This document shows positions 50,447-59,152 of a stretch of 64,000 bases of DNA, piece by piece. Numbering within the stretch: the first letter of the stretch is position 1; every line of letters starts with the position of its first letter. The stretch comes from JAAURB01 sp049647265 (GTDB lineage Bacteria; Cyanobacteriota; Cyanobacteriia; Cyanobacteriales; Microcoleaceae). Position numbers and translations under genes: made by a program. The notes under the pieces were generated by a model, which was given only the letters and a program-made list of their open reading frames with translations, had not been told where the DNA came from and searched no databases. The DNA lies in assembly GCA_049647265.1 (NCBI GenBank), contig JBARXJ010000035.1, forward strand, positions 62,001 to 126,000. The letters run 5' to 3'.

Positions 50447-50923
50447 ATGAAAAAGTTAGGATTAAGTTTACTATTATTTTCTTTCGGATTAACCGGATGT
50501 GAATTGCAGTTTTCTTTAAATCCTCTGGAAGAGATACCATTACTCAATCAAACCGATCAAACTGAAATGGTAATGCAGGGGATGATAATCGGACAACAAG
50601 CGTATTATCAAGCCAATGGTTCTTTTGCCACTTCTACCGAAAGTCTTGCCATTGACTTTAAATTAGAAACCCCAGAATATCGTTATTCTTTGATTACAGA
50701 AGGAGAATTTGCCCAAACCGTCGTCATGAAAGCCGCCGCTAAAACAGCAGAATTACCCAGTTATACCGGAGTCGTTACAGTGAATTTAAGCGAAGGGGGA
50801 GCGTCTGCTTTAGCGAATCTTTGTAAAACAGATTTTCCCTCAACTCAACCCCCTCAGTTATCGACAAATCCTACTTTTGAAGACGGGTTAAACTGTCCGC
50901 CCGGATCGAGTCGGGTCCGATAA
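50447..50923 (+). CDS. Lipoprotein with type IV pilin-like G/H domain
   Basis: A 158-residue predicted lipoprotein. MKKLGLSLLLFSFGLTGC has the typical lipobox LTGC with the modified Cys at 18. The segment GQQAYYQANGSFATSTESLA resembles the region after the N-terminal helix in cyanobacterial type IV pilin-like G and H proteins, but here the pilin helix is replaced by a lipoprotein signal. The C-terminal tail has two further Cys. ATG 50447 is chosen because it makes the signal peptide ideal; an upstream ATG at 50423 is possible. A role at the cell envelope is likely; nothing more specific is known. Confidence 0.65.
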   Translation: MKKLGLSLLLFSFGLTGCELQFSLNPLEEIPLLNQTDQTEMVMQGMIIGQQAYYQANGSFATSTESLAIDFKLETPEYRYSLITEGEFAQTVVMKAAAKTAELPSYTGVVTVNLSEGGASALANLCKTDFPSTQPPQLSTNPTFEDGLNCPPGSSRVR

Positions 50924-50939
50924 AGTTAGGAGTCACCGA

Positions 50940-50966
50940 GTAGGGGCGCATCGCAATGCGCCCGTA
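50940..50966. repeat. Palindromic GGGCGCAT repeat element
   Basis: A near-perfect inverted repeat: GTAGGGGCGCAT (50940-50951), a 4-base loop CGCA, then ATGCGCCCGTAC to 50966. It lies 17 bp after the lipoprotein gene, so it may also act as a transcript end. It belongs to the class of short dispersed palindromes seen in cyanobacteria and is followed by a GGAGTCAGGAG-type repeat. Confidence 0.8.
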
Positions 50967-51112
50967 CAGGAGTCAGGAGAAAGAAGGATAACAAATAACT
51001 CTCTAACTATATTCATAAATCTCAACTCATTACTCACTACTTCTCCCCGTTGCCCGTTCCCTGTTGCCTTTACAATAACAAATAACGCTCCAACAAATAA
51101 ATAACAACTATA

Positions 51113-52915
51113 CTATTCCCATTTTGGCGATTGTTTGAGTAAATTTTCCGCTGCTATTTTGTCTAGGGGTTTAGCAAATAAATATCCTTGGCTCATTTCA
51201 CAATTGAGTTGCTTTAAATAATCCATTTGTTCGATTGTTTCTACTCCTTCTGCAATCACATTCATTTTGAGTTTATGAGCCAGAGTAATAATCGCTTCAA
51301 CGATACCAAGATCTTCTGAGTGATTCTCAATCAAATTGACGAAAGAACGGTCTATTTTTAAAGTATTTAAGGGAAAGCGATGTAAATAACTCATAGAAGA
51401 ATATCCTGTCCCAAAATCATCTAAGCTTAGTTGAATTTTTCGCTCTCTCAGTTGCTGTAAAATCTGCTTCACAGAACTCTGATTTCCAATAATTGCACTT
51501 TCTGTAATTTCTAATTTCAAATATTGCGGTTCTAACTTTGTATATTCTAAGACTCGATCAATTCCTTCAATGAGATTAGAGTGAGAAAATTGTTTGGCAG
51601 ATAGATTAACACTAATGGTCATCTCAGAAGACACAATTTGTTGATTTTGCCATTCTTTTAGTTGACGGCAAGCTTCTTGTAATACCCAAAATCCCATCGG
51701 TTGAATTAAGCCCGTTTCTTCTGCAACCGAGATAAATTGTCCAGGCGGCATAAATCCTTTTTCTGGATGAGTCCATCTGACTAATGCTTCAAAACTGACA
51801 ATTTTTCCTGTGCTTAAATTCACAATCGGTTGATAGTAAACAACAAATTCTTGCCGCTTAATCGCTCTTTGCATATCATTTTCAAGATTCATTAATTCTA
51901 AGACTTGATGATGCATTTCTGCATCAAACACTTGATATTGAGCCTTACCTAATGCTTTAGCTCGATACATGGCTGCATCTGCATCTCTTAAGATATCAAC
52001 AGAATGGTCATAGCCCATACCGACACAAATTCCAATACTAAAATTAATAAAAACTTCCTGTTGTTTTAAATGAAAGGGTTGTAGCATTTTTTGATGAATT
52101 GTATTAGCCACTTTAATGGCTTTATCTAAGATATTATTTCCACTTACTAACACAGTAAATTCATCTCCGCCTAGCCGCGCTAAAATATCTCCAGATTCAC
52201 AACAGGTTTCTAATCGACGAGCCACTAACATTAATAATTGATCGCCCAGAATATGACCCAGAGCATCATTAATATTCTTAAAGCGATCGCCATCTAAAAA
52301 TAATACAGCAAATTGATAATTAGGATCAGTTTTTGACTGTTCAATCGCTTGTTCAAGGCGTTCTAAAAATAAAGTTCGGTTGGGTAATTCTGTCAACGGA
52401 TCGTGGAGTGCTAAATAAGAGAGCTTAGCATTGGCTTGCTGCAATTCTAAGGTACGTTCAATCACTCGTTGTTCTAATTCATCATTTAGCGTTTCAATCT
52501 CTTTTTTAACGCGCTGTATCGTAAGCTGATGTTCGATTCTGGCTAATACTTCTTCAACTTTAAACGGTTTTGTAATATAATCCGATCCCCCAAGATTAAA
52601 TGCTTTGACTTTATCTAAAGTATCATCTAAAGCACTAATAAATAAAATCGGAATTTCTTGAGTCTGAGGATTTGCTTTGAGTTGTTTACATACTTCGTAG
52701 CCATCAATATCCGGCATCATAATATCTAATAAAATTAGATCGGGTATAACTGCCTTAACTGCATTTAATGCTAATCTACCGTTAATAACTTTACGAGTTT
52801 TAAATCCATTTTCCCTCAGCATATCTGATAATAATCGTAAATTATCAGGATTATCATCAACAAGGAGAATATCTGCTTTAAGTGGCGTAGACAAGGAAGC
52901 ATTAACCTGATTCAT
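51113..52915 (-). CDS. REC-GGDEF-EAL response regulator
   Basis: A 600-residue protein: receiver (about 15-135; LLVDDNPDNLRLL, phospho-acceptor in LILLDIMMPDIDGYE, KPFK), coiled coil, diguanylate cyclase domain (about 165-330) with intact ARLGGDEFTVLVSG, and phosphodiesterase domain (about 345-600) with FEALVRW, the catalytic acid residues in the DDFGTGYSS and ESAI segments, and IAEGVET. Both catalytic motifs are complete, so the protein may make or break c-di-GMP depending on phosphorylation. ATG 52915 is used rather than the TTG three codons earlier. A cognate kinase is not adjacent. Confidence 0.93.
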   Translation of the reverse strand: MNQVNASLSTPLKADILLVDDNPDNLRLLSDMLRENGFKTRKVINGRLALNAVKAVIPDLILLDIMMPDIDGYEVCKQLKANPQTQEIPILFISALDDTLDKVKAFNLGGSDYITKPFKVEEVLARIEHQLTIQRVKKEIETLNDELEQRVIERTLELQQANAKLSYLALHDPLTELPNRTLFLERLEQAIEQSKTDPNYQFAVLFLDGDRFKNINDALGHILGDQLLMLVARRLETCCESGDILARLGGDEFTVLVSGNNILDKAIKVANTIHQKMLQPFHLKQQEVFINFSIGICVGMGYDHSVDILRDADAAMYRAKALGKAQYQVFDAEMHHQVLELMNLENDMQRAIKRQEFVVYYQPIVNLSTGKIVSFEALVRWTHPEKGFMPPGQFISVAEETGLIQPMGFWVLQEACRQLKEWQNQQIVSSEMTISVNLSAKQFSHSNLIEGIDRVLEYTKLEPQYLKLEITESAIIGNQSSVKQILQQLRERKIQLSLDDFGTGYSSMSYLHRFPLNTLKIDRSFVNLIENHSEDLGIVEAIITLAHKLKMNVIAEGVETIEQMDYLKQLNCEMSQGYLFAKPLDKIAAENLLKQSPKWE

Positions 52916-53185
52916 TGTGAGCAAGATAGCAATGTTACTTGATCTTAACTTTACTATTTTACTGCCTAATATTATTTGTCAATACAATAAACGATTGTCA
53001 TCCCAAAGGGAAAGAACAGCTTTTGAGTGATCACTGTTAAACTGCGCCTCGGGTAATTTGTAATCGGATCAATGATTTGCCGCTTATTTCCAGAGATCGA
53101 GAAGATGCACCAATAATTTCAAATTGCTATATAATAATATGTTTGTTACATATCTTTAATTTCTTAAAAAGTATTGTTAGTGAAT

Positions 53186-54499
53186 ATGGCAAATCAGCCG
53201 ACGATTGCGGTTTCCCACCTGGGTTGTGAAAAAAATAGAATAGATACAGAACATATCTTGGGTTTACTGGTGAAAGCCGGCTACTCGGTAGACTCCAATG
53301 AAGAATTGGCTGATTATGTGATTGTCAATACTTGCAGCTTTATTGAAGCGGCGCGAGAAGAATCTGTGCGGACATTAGTTGAATTAGCCGAAGCCGATAA
53401 AAAAATTGTCGTTACCGGTTGCATGGCGCAACATTTCCAAAATGAACTGTTAGAAGAATTACCCGAAGCAGTTGCAGTGGTGGGTACGGGAGATTATCAT
53501 AAAATTGTGGATGTGATGGAACGGGTGCAAAATGGCGATCGCGTTACCGAAATCACTCCAGAACCGACTTATATCGCCGATGAAACCGTACCCCGTTATC
53601 GGACGACAAGCGAAGGGGTAGCTTATCTCAGAATTGCAGAAGGCTGCGATTATCGCTGTGCGTTTTGTATTATTCCTCATTTACGGGGAAATCAGCGATC
53701 GCGTTCGATTGAATCGATTGTAGCAGAAGCAGAGCAACTGGCTGAGCAAGGGGTACAGGAAATTGTCCTCATTTCTCAGATTACCACCAATTACGGAATG
53801 GATTTGTATGGTAAGCCACAGTTGGCGCAATTGTTACGGGCATTAGGAAAAGTTGATATTCCTTGGGTGCGGATGCATTATACCTATCCCACCGGACTCA
53901 CGCCTGAAGTGTTAGCCGCGATTCAAGAAACCCCTAACATTTTACCTTATTTAGATTTACCTTTACAACATTCCCATCCTGAAATTTTACGGGCGATGAA
54001 TCGACCTTGGCAAGGGCGTGTGAATGATGGAATTATTGAACATATTAAATTGGCTTTACCCAATGCCGTGTTAAGAACGACCTTTATTGTTGGGTTTCCG
54101 GGTGAAACCAATAGTCATTTTGAACATTTGCTTCAATTTATCAAGCGTCATCAATTTGACCATGTTGGGGTGTTTACCTTTTCTCCAGAAGAAGGAACCC
54201 CTGCCTATAGTTTAGCGAATCCTGTTCCTCAAGCAGTCATGGATGCGCGCCGAGATGCTTTAATGCAAGTTCAACAACCGATTTCTTTACAGAGAAATAA
54301 AGCTTGTGTTGGGGAGATTGTAGATGTTTTAATTGAACAAGAAAAGCCCACAACAGGTGAATTAATTGGACGATCTCCTCGGTTTGCACCAGACGTGGAT
54401 GGTTTAGTTTATGTTCAGGGTAACGCTCGTTTAGGCAGTCTTGTACCTGTGAAAATTACTGACGCTGACGTTTACGATTTATACGGAGAGACGGTATGA
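53186..54499 (+). CDS. rimO: Ribosomal protein S12 methylthiotransferase
   Basis: A 437-residue radical-SAM methylthiotransferase that converts Asp88 of ribosomal protein S12 to 3-methylthio-Asp. The N-terminal UPF0004 domain has the three Fe-S Cys (in LGCEKNRID, NTCSFIEAA and VTGCMAQ); the radical SAM motif is CDYRCAFC; the C-terminal TRAM domain ends the protein. The RimO-specific SHLGCEKNRIDTEH start separates it from MiaB. ATG 53186 is chosen over GTG/TTG codons a few positions earlier. A TATAAT-like box at 53130-53135 lies at promoter distance. Confidence 0.95.
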   Translation: MANQPTIAVSHLGCEKNRIDTEHILGLLVKAGYSVDSNEELADYVIVNTCSFIEAAREESVRTLVELAEADKKIVVTGCMAQHFQNELLEELPEAVAVVGTGDYHKIVDVMERVQNGDRVTEITPEPTYIADETVPRYRTTSEGVAYLRIAEGCDYRCAFCIIPHLRGNQRSRSIESIVAEAEQLAEQGVQEIVLISQITTNYGMDLYGKPQLAQLLRALGKVDIPWVRMHYTYPTGLTPEVLAAIQETPNILPYLDLPLQHSHPEILRAMNRPWQGRVNDGIIEHIKLALPNAVLRTTFIVGFPGETNSHFEHLLQFIKRHQFDHVGVFTFSPEEGTPAYSLANPVPQAVMDARRDALMQVQQPISLQRNKACVGEIVDVLIEQEKPTTGELIGRSPRFAPDVDGLVYVQGNARLGSLVPVKITDADVYDLYGETV

Positions 54500-54904
54500 A
54501 AAGGAGTCAGTAGTCAGGAGTCAGTAGTCAGAATGTATTCTGTTCCCTGTCCCGACCTTGAATACGGGAACTGTGCGGGAACAACTGCGTGACGGAGGTG
54601 AATTCTTCTTCGGTAAAAACTATATCCAATATATCCCTGAAATTGATTTATTTTTGATAGGGAGGTATTCAGTTGAATGTCTCTCTATTTTTTTAAGAAC
54701 ATTCATTATATTAAATCTAAGATTTGACCGTATTTATACAGAGATTATTGTATTTTTTATACTCTTTCCTTGCCAATTTCAAATTAAAGTTAAGCTTTTA
54801 ATTTCATCACAGGTTTTTCATCTGATTTGGGTAGACTAGAACCCAGGGGTCATTCAGTCTGAGATAGAATCAAACCTTATAACTTGTGCTGGAGACATCA
54901 AATC
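54500..54904. other. Intergenic region with repeat remnants
   Basis: The left end holds a GGAGTCAGTAGTCA minisatellite (54502-54530), the same unit found inside the CheA-like gene. The rest is AT-rich with a 93-codon frame of no recognisable content, rejected as a gene. The right end has a GGAG ribosome-binding site (54889-54892) for the permease-kinase gene. Confidence 0.55.
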
Positions 54905-57853
54905 ATGTTAACACAAGAAAGCTTTAGTTCAAAAATTATTAAAGCAAGACGAGATTATAATAGCTGGGTAGCGACAGAAACCTTAGAAGATTATTCTCTA
55001 CGGTTTGCACCCAAATCTTTTAGAAAATGGTCAGAAATTTTAGTTGCAAATACCGCACTTGGCGGCATTTCATTTCTCGCTTTAGAAGCCATTGGCGGTT
55101 CAATTGCGATTAGTTATGGCTTTGCTAATTCTTTTTGGGCAATATTAATTGTAGGCGGGATTATTTTCGCAGCAGGCGTTCCCATTTGCTATTATGCTGC
55201 TAAATATAATATTGATATGGATTTACTCACCCGAGGCGCTGGCTTTGGCTATATGGGTTCAACCATTACTTCATTAATTTATGCCTCTTTTACCTTTATT
55301 TTCTTTGCCTTAGAAGCCGCTATTATGGCGCAAGCCTTAGAACTTTATTTTCATCTCCCGCTACATTGGGGATATTTATTCTGTTCTTTAATTATTATTC
55401 CAATTGTATTTTTCGGGGTTACTTTAATTAATAAAATTCAGCTTTGGACACAACCTTTCTGGCTAATTTTAATGATTGCACCCTATTTATTTGTACTTCA
55501 TAAAGAACCCGATGCTTTATCCAATTGGTTTCACTTTGCTGGGGTGTCCGAAAGTGGTGCAGCCTTTAGCCCCTTACTATTTGGTGCAGCCGCAACCGTT
55601 TCTTTTTCTTTAATTGCCCAATTAGGGGAACAAGTTGACTATTTAAGGTTTTTACCCGATAAACAAAAACATAATAAAATACAGTGGTGGTTAGCCGTTT
55701 TATTAGCTGGCCCCGGTTGGATTATTTTAGGTGCTGCTAAACAGTTAGGGGGTGCATTTCTTGCCTCTGTTGCCATCAGTCATGGCGTTAGTATAACGAA
55801 AGCCGTTGAACCGGTACAAATGTATTTAGCCGGGTTTTCTGATATCTTTTCTAACCCAGAAACCGTCTTAGCAGTTTGTACATTATTTGTAATTATTTCT
55901 CAAATTAAAATTAATATTACGAATGCTTATGCAGGTTCTCTCGCTTGGTCAAATTTCTTTTCTCGCTTAACCCATAACCACCCAGGGCGAGTCGTTTGGC
56001 TAGTATTTAATATTGCCATTGCTTTACTGTTAATGGAGTTAGGGGTATTTCAAACTTTAGAAACTGTATTAGGATTATATTCTAATGTTGCGATTGCTTG
56101 GGTAGGGGCATTAGTGGCGGATTTAGTCATCAATAAACCGTTAGGATTGAGTCCTTCTTATATTGAATTTAAACGGGCTTATCTGTATAACTTTAATCCT
56201 GTTGGTTTTGGTTCTATGATGATTGCTTCTATTATCTCAATCATTGCATTTATTGGAATATTTGGGATTTATGCTCAAGCTTATGCGCCGTTTATTGCCT
56301 TAGGTTTAGCATTTATTCTTTCTCCAATGATTGCTTGGATAACAAAAGGAAAATATTATATCGCTAGAACCAATCTTCACTTTAGAGACAACGCCAGTCT
56401 TAGTACGATTAATTGCTCAATTTGTGCCACAGATTATGAAATTCAAGATATGGCACATTGCCCAGTTTATGAGGGTCATATTTGCTCTTTGTGTTGTAGT
56501 TTAGAGGCACGGTGTCATGATCGTTGTAAACCAAAAAACCCAATTTCAAAATTTATAAGCTCAGGATTATTATTAATTAGTCATAATATTTTAAAGCAGA
56601 GAATATCTCCTAAGATTGGCAGAAGAATTATTAACTTTAGTATCGCTTTATTTTCTATCTCTGGGTTGGTAGCTGCGATATTTACTCTGGTTTATTATCA
56701 GGTTTCTCATAATCAATCTACGCTTTATCCTCTTATCACTGAGCAAATATATACTTTACTGATTAAACTCTTTACTTTACTGACTGTTATTATCGGCATT
56801 GGCTCTTGGTGGTTTATTCTTGCACAAGAAAGTCAGTTTATCGCAGAAGAAGAACTCTATAAACAAAACCAACAACTGCAACAAGAAATACAAGAACGTC
56901 AACTGATTGAAGATGCATTGCGGCAATCAGAGTCCCAGCTAAAAATTCAAACTCAAGAATTAGAATATACTTTACAAGAACTTAAACAGACTGAAGCACA
57001 ACTCATTCAAAGTGAAAAGATGTCTAGCTTAGGTCAAATGGTGGGGGGAATTGCTCATGAAATTAATAATCCTGTGGGTTTTATTCATACTAATTTGACA
57101 TATGCCAGTGATTATTCCAATGACTTACTAGAATTAATTGAATGTTATCAACAGTATTATCCAGAAGCTGTTCCAGAGATTCAGACTAAAATAGAAGAGA
57201 TAGATTTAGAGTTTTTAACTGATGATTTTGGTAAAATTATTCAATCGATGAAAGTCGGAACTGAGCGGATTACTAATATTGTGCAATCTTTAAGAACCTT
57301 CTCGCGTTTAGATGAATCAGATCTAAAAGATATCAATATTCATGATGGAATTGAGAGTACTTTAATGATTTTACAAAATCGCTTAAACTCTGTTTCTCCC
57401 CACATCAAAGTCATCAAAGAATATGGTGAGTTACCCTTAGTTTATTGCTATGGCGGACAATTGAACCAGGTTTTGATGAATATTATTAATAATGCTATCG
57501 ATGCGTTAAGTGAAACGCCTCACCCAAAGCAAAAGATTATCCGAATTCAGACAGAAATTCACCAGCAAAATTGGATTAGAATTGGGATTTCTGATAATGG
57601 TCATGGTATGAATGAGGACGTGTGTTCTAAAGTGTTTGACCCATTTTTTACGACAAAACCCGTTGGTAAAGGGACAGGACTGGGACTCTCAACCAGCTAT
57701 CAGATTATTGTCGAAAATCACGGCGGTCAACTACAGTGTGATTCAACCTTGGGTAAAGGCACAGAATTTGTGATTCAAATTCCGATTAAATTGGATACAA
57801 ATAGAGACGTTAGTGATAACGCCTCTACAGAAGTTATAGCAGTTGTAAAATGA
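54905..57853 (+). CDS. NCS1-type permease fused to histidine kinase
   Basis: A 982-residue fusion. Residues about 20-480 are a 12-helix transporter of the cytosine/purine permease (NCS1) type, with charged loops such as AAKYNIDMDLLTRGAGFGYM. About 503-542 is a Cys-rich patch (CSICATDYEIQDMAHC and CSLCCSLEARCHDRC, eight Cys plus His), a likely metal or redox site. Two more membrane helices (about 575-640), a coiled coil, and a histidine kinase follow (AHEINNPVGFIHTNL near 720, N-box NIINNAIDALSE, G1 DNGHGMNED, G2 GKGTGLGLS). It resembles transporter-kinases such as CbrA in concept, but with a different carrier family. ATG 54905 has GGAG 10 bases upstream. Cognate regulator not adjacent. Confidence 0.9.
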   Translation: MLTQESFSSKIIKARRDYNSWVATETLEDYSLRFAPKSFRKWSEILVANTALGGISFLALEAIGGSIAISYGFANSFWAILIVGGIIFAAGVPICYYAAKYNIDMDLLTRGAGFGYMGSTITSLIYASFTFIFFALEAAIMAQALELYFHLPLHWGYLFCSLIIIPIVFFGVTLINKIQLWTQPFWLILMIAPYLFVLHKEPDALSNWFHFAGVSESGAAFSPLLFGAAATVSFSLIAQLGEQVDYLRFLPDKQKHNKIQWWLAVLLAGPGWIILGAAKQLGGAFLASVAISHGVSITKAVEPVQMYLAGFSDIFSNPETVLAVCTLFVIISQIKINITNAYAGSLAWSNFFSRLTHNHPGRVVWLVFNIAIALLLMELGVFQTLETVLGLYSNVAIAWVGALVADLVINKPLGLSPSYIEFKRAYLYNFNPVGFGSMMIASIISIIAFIGIFGIYAQAYAPFIALGLAFILSPMIAWITKGKYYIARTNLHFRDNASLSTINCSICATDYEIQDMAHCPVYEGHICSLCCSLEARCHDRCKPKNPISKFISSGLLLISHNILKQRISPKIGRRIINFSIALFSISGLVAAIFTLVYYQVSHNQSTLYPLITEQIYTLLIKLFTLLTVIIGIGSWWFILAQESQFIAEEELYKQNQQLQQEIQERQLIEDALRQSESQLKIQTQELEYTLQELKQTEAQLIQSEKMSSLGQMVGGIAHEINNPVGFIHTNLTYASDYSNDLLELIECYQQYYPEAVPEIQTKIEEIDLEFLTDDFGKIIQSMKVGTERITNIVQSLRTFSRLDESDLKDINIHDGIESTLMILQNRLNSVSPHIKVIKEYGELPLVYCYGGQLNQVLMNIINNAIDALSETPHPKQKIIRIQTEIHQQNWIRIGISDNGHGMNEDVCSKVFDPFFTTKPVGKGTGLGLSTSYQIIVENHGGQLQCDSTLGKGTEFVIQIPIKLDTNRDVSDNASTEVIAVVK

Positions 57854-57893
57854 GGTTTGATCATGCACCACAAATCACTGATAAACTTTAATT

Positions 57894-58922
57894 CTATTTA
57901 GAAATAAAGTGAACCCAAAAATTACCATCAGGAATACAAACTCGTCGAATTAAGCGATAGGAATAGTGCAGATATGCCCCACTTAGATCCGTACGATATC
58001 CAGTAGAAAACCATTCACCGAAAGGATCGTGAACAATAAAGCCATATTCGTCATATCCAACGACTACAACAATATGACCAAAAGAGGTAAAATATCCATG
58101 AATAACAGCCGGTTTTCCAGAGGAAACCCAGTCTTTAACATCTTCGATTAAGGCATTTTCAGTGAAGTAATCTTTGCAGCCATAATCTCTGACAAGATCA
58201 GCCAAATCATAGGGACTATGACGACTATATCCTCGCTCTAAAGCATAGCGATACAGTTCATCTTCAAACTGACTAATACTGGTTCGGGGCGGGGTCTCCA
58301 GATACTCCAAACACATGGCAATACTTGTCACATTACAAGCACCTGTGGGATTAAACCAATTATCAACTTGAGAGATATAAGGAACATCCAAGCGATAATT
58401 ATTGGGGATTGGGGTAGGATAAACTAACAAGCCGTCTTCACAAATCTCAGCGTGTTCTCCCCAAACATAGACCATAGAACGACCGCCAAAGGTTTGATTT
58501 CGTAGCGCGACTCTAAGATGTCCTCGAATCGGATCATAGGCTAAAACTTCAAACTCTTTACCTGCTGGAACTGAAAATTTTTCAGATTCGGCTAATTGGG
58601 ATGAAGCAATGGGCTTTAACTTAAAAATAGTGCTTTTTGTGGTTTTGAGAATGGGAACCGGGATGACTAATTGATCGGGAGTCGTTTCAATCAGTTTTTC
58701 GGCTGTGACTGCACCCAAATAACCCGCTTCTCCACAGTTGAGAATTTTTTGAAATCGGTGTAAAGCGGCGGTTGATTGGGGGCCAAAAATACCGTCGGCT
58801 GGGGGATCGAGTAGTCCGAGATCGATCAGTCTGATCTGAATTTGCCGACTTAATTCGGGGTCTTCATCAATTTGTCTGACATCATATTTGAGGTCGGTTC
58901 CAAGGAAATCCTGTAATTTCAT
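57894..58922 (-). CDS. Peptidoglycan-binding, C39-like peptidase protein
   Basis: A 342-residue protein: a PG_binding_1 domain (about 15-75; RLIDLGLLDPPADGIFGPQS, TAALHRFQ), an SH3-like or linker segment (about 95-170), and a C39/papain-like domain (about 175-342) with nucleophile Cys in TGACNVTSIAMCLEY and the His/Asp pair in GHIVVVVGYDEYG and VHDPFGEW. No signal peptide is visible in the chosen frame, which is unusual for a wall-binding protein; export may be non-classical. It may process peptides or wall components; the substrate is unknown. Confidence 0.75.
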   Translation of the reverse strand: MKLQDFLGTDLKYDVRQIDEDPELSRQIQIRLIDLGLLDPPADGIFGPQSTAALHRFQKILNCGEAGYLGAVTAEKLIETTPDQLVIPVPILKTTKSTIFKLKPIASSQLAESEKFSVPAGKEFEVLAYDPIRGHLRVALRNQTFGGRSMVYVWGEHAEICEDGLLVYPTPIPNNYRLDVPYISQVDNWFNPTGACNVTSIAMCLEYLETPPRTSISQFEDELYRYALERGYSRHSPYDLADLVRDYGCKDYFTENALIEDVKDWVSSGKPAVIHGYFTSFGHIVVVVGYDEYGFIVHDPFGEWFSTGYRTDLSGAYLHYSYRLIRRVCIPDGNFWVHFISK

Positions 58923-59082
58923 AGTATTTTCGCTTCAGGGCAAAATCACAGCAATTTTACCGAATCTTGCTCCCTTATGGGGGAAGTAGGCAATTGGGGG
59001 AGAAGGGAATAGGGGGGAGAAGGCAACAGGCACGGGCGGTGCGGAAGTCATGCTTAATGAGCGCAAACTCATCAAAAATCTT

Positions 59083-59110
59083 GTAGAGACTTTCCATGGA
59101 ACGTCTCTAC
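59083..59110. repeat. 28-bp palindromic repeat
   Basis: GTAGAGAC at 59083-59090 and GTCTCTAC at 59103-59110 flank TTTCCATGGAAC, so the whole element is palindromic except for one pair. Related GTAGAGACGTTCCATGGAAC-type elements are, from memory, dispersed in cyanobacterial genomes. It lies between convergent-strand neighbours downstream of the M16 peptidase gene. Confidence 0.8.
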
Positions 59111-59152
59111 CTATGACGGGCGTGTCCCACTGATATTCAAAAATAAACGATG

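Noticed and set aside
54558..54839. A 93-codon frame upstream of the permease-kinase gene
   Set aside because: It lies in AT-rich DNA next to a minisatellite, shows no family resemblance or ribosome-binding site, and its composition is that of translated AT-rich non-coding DNA.
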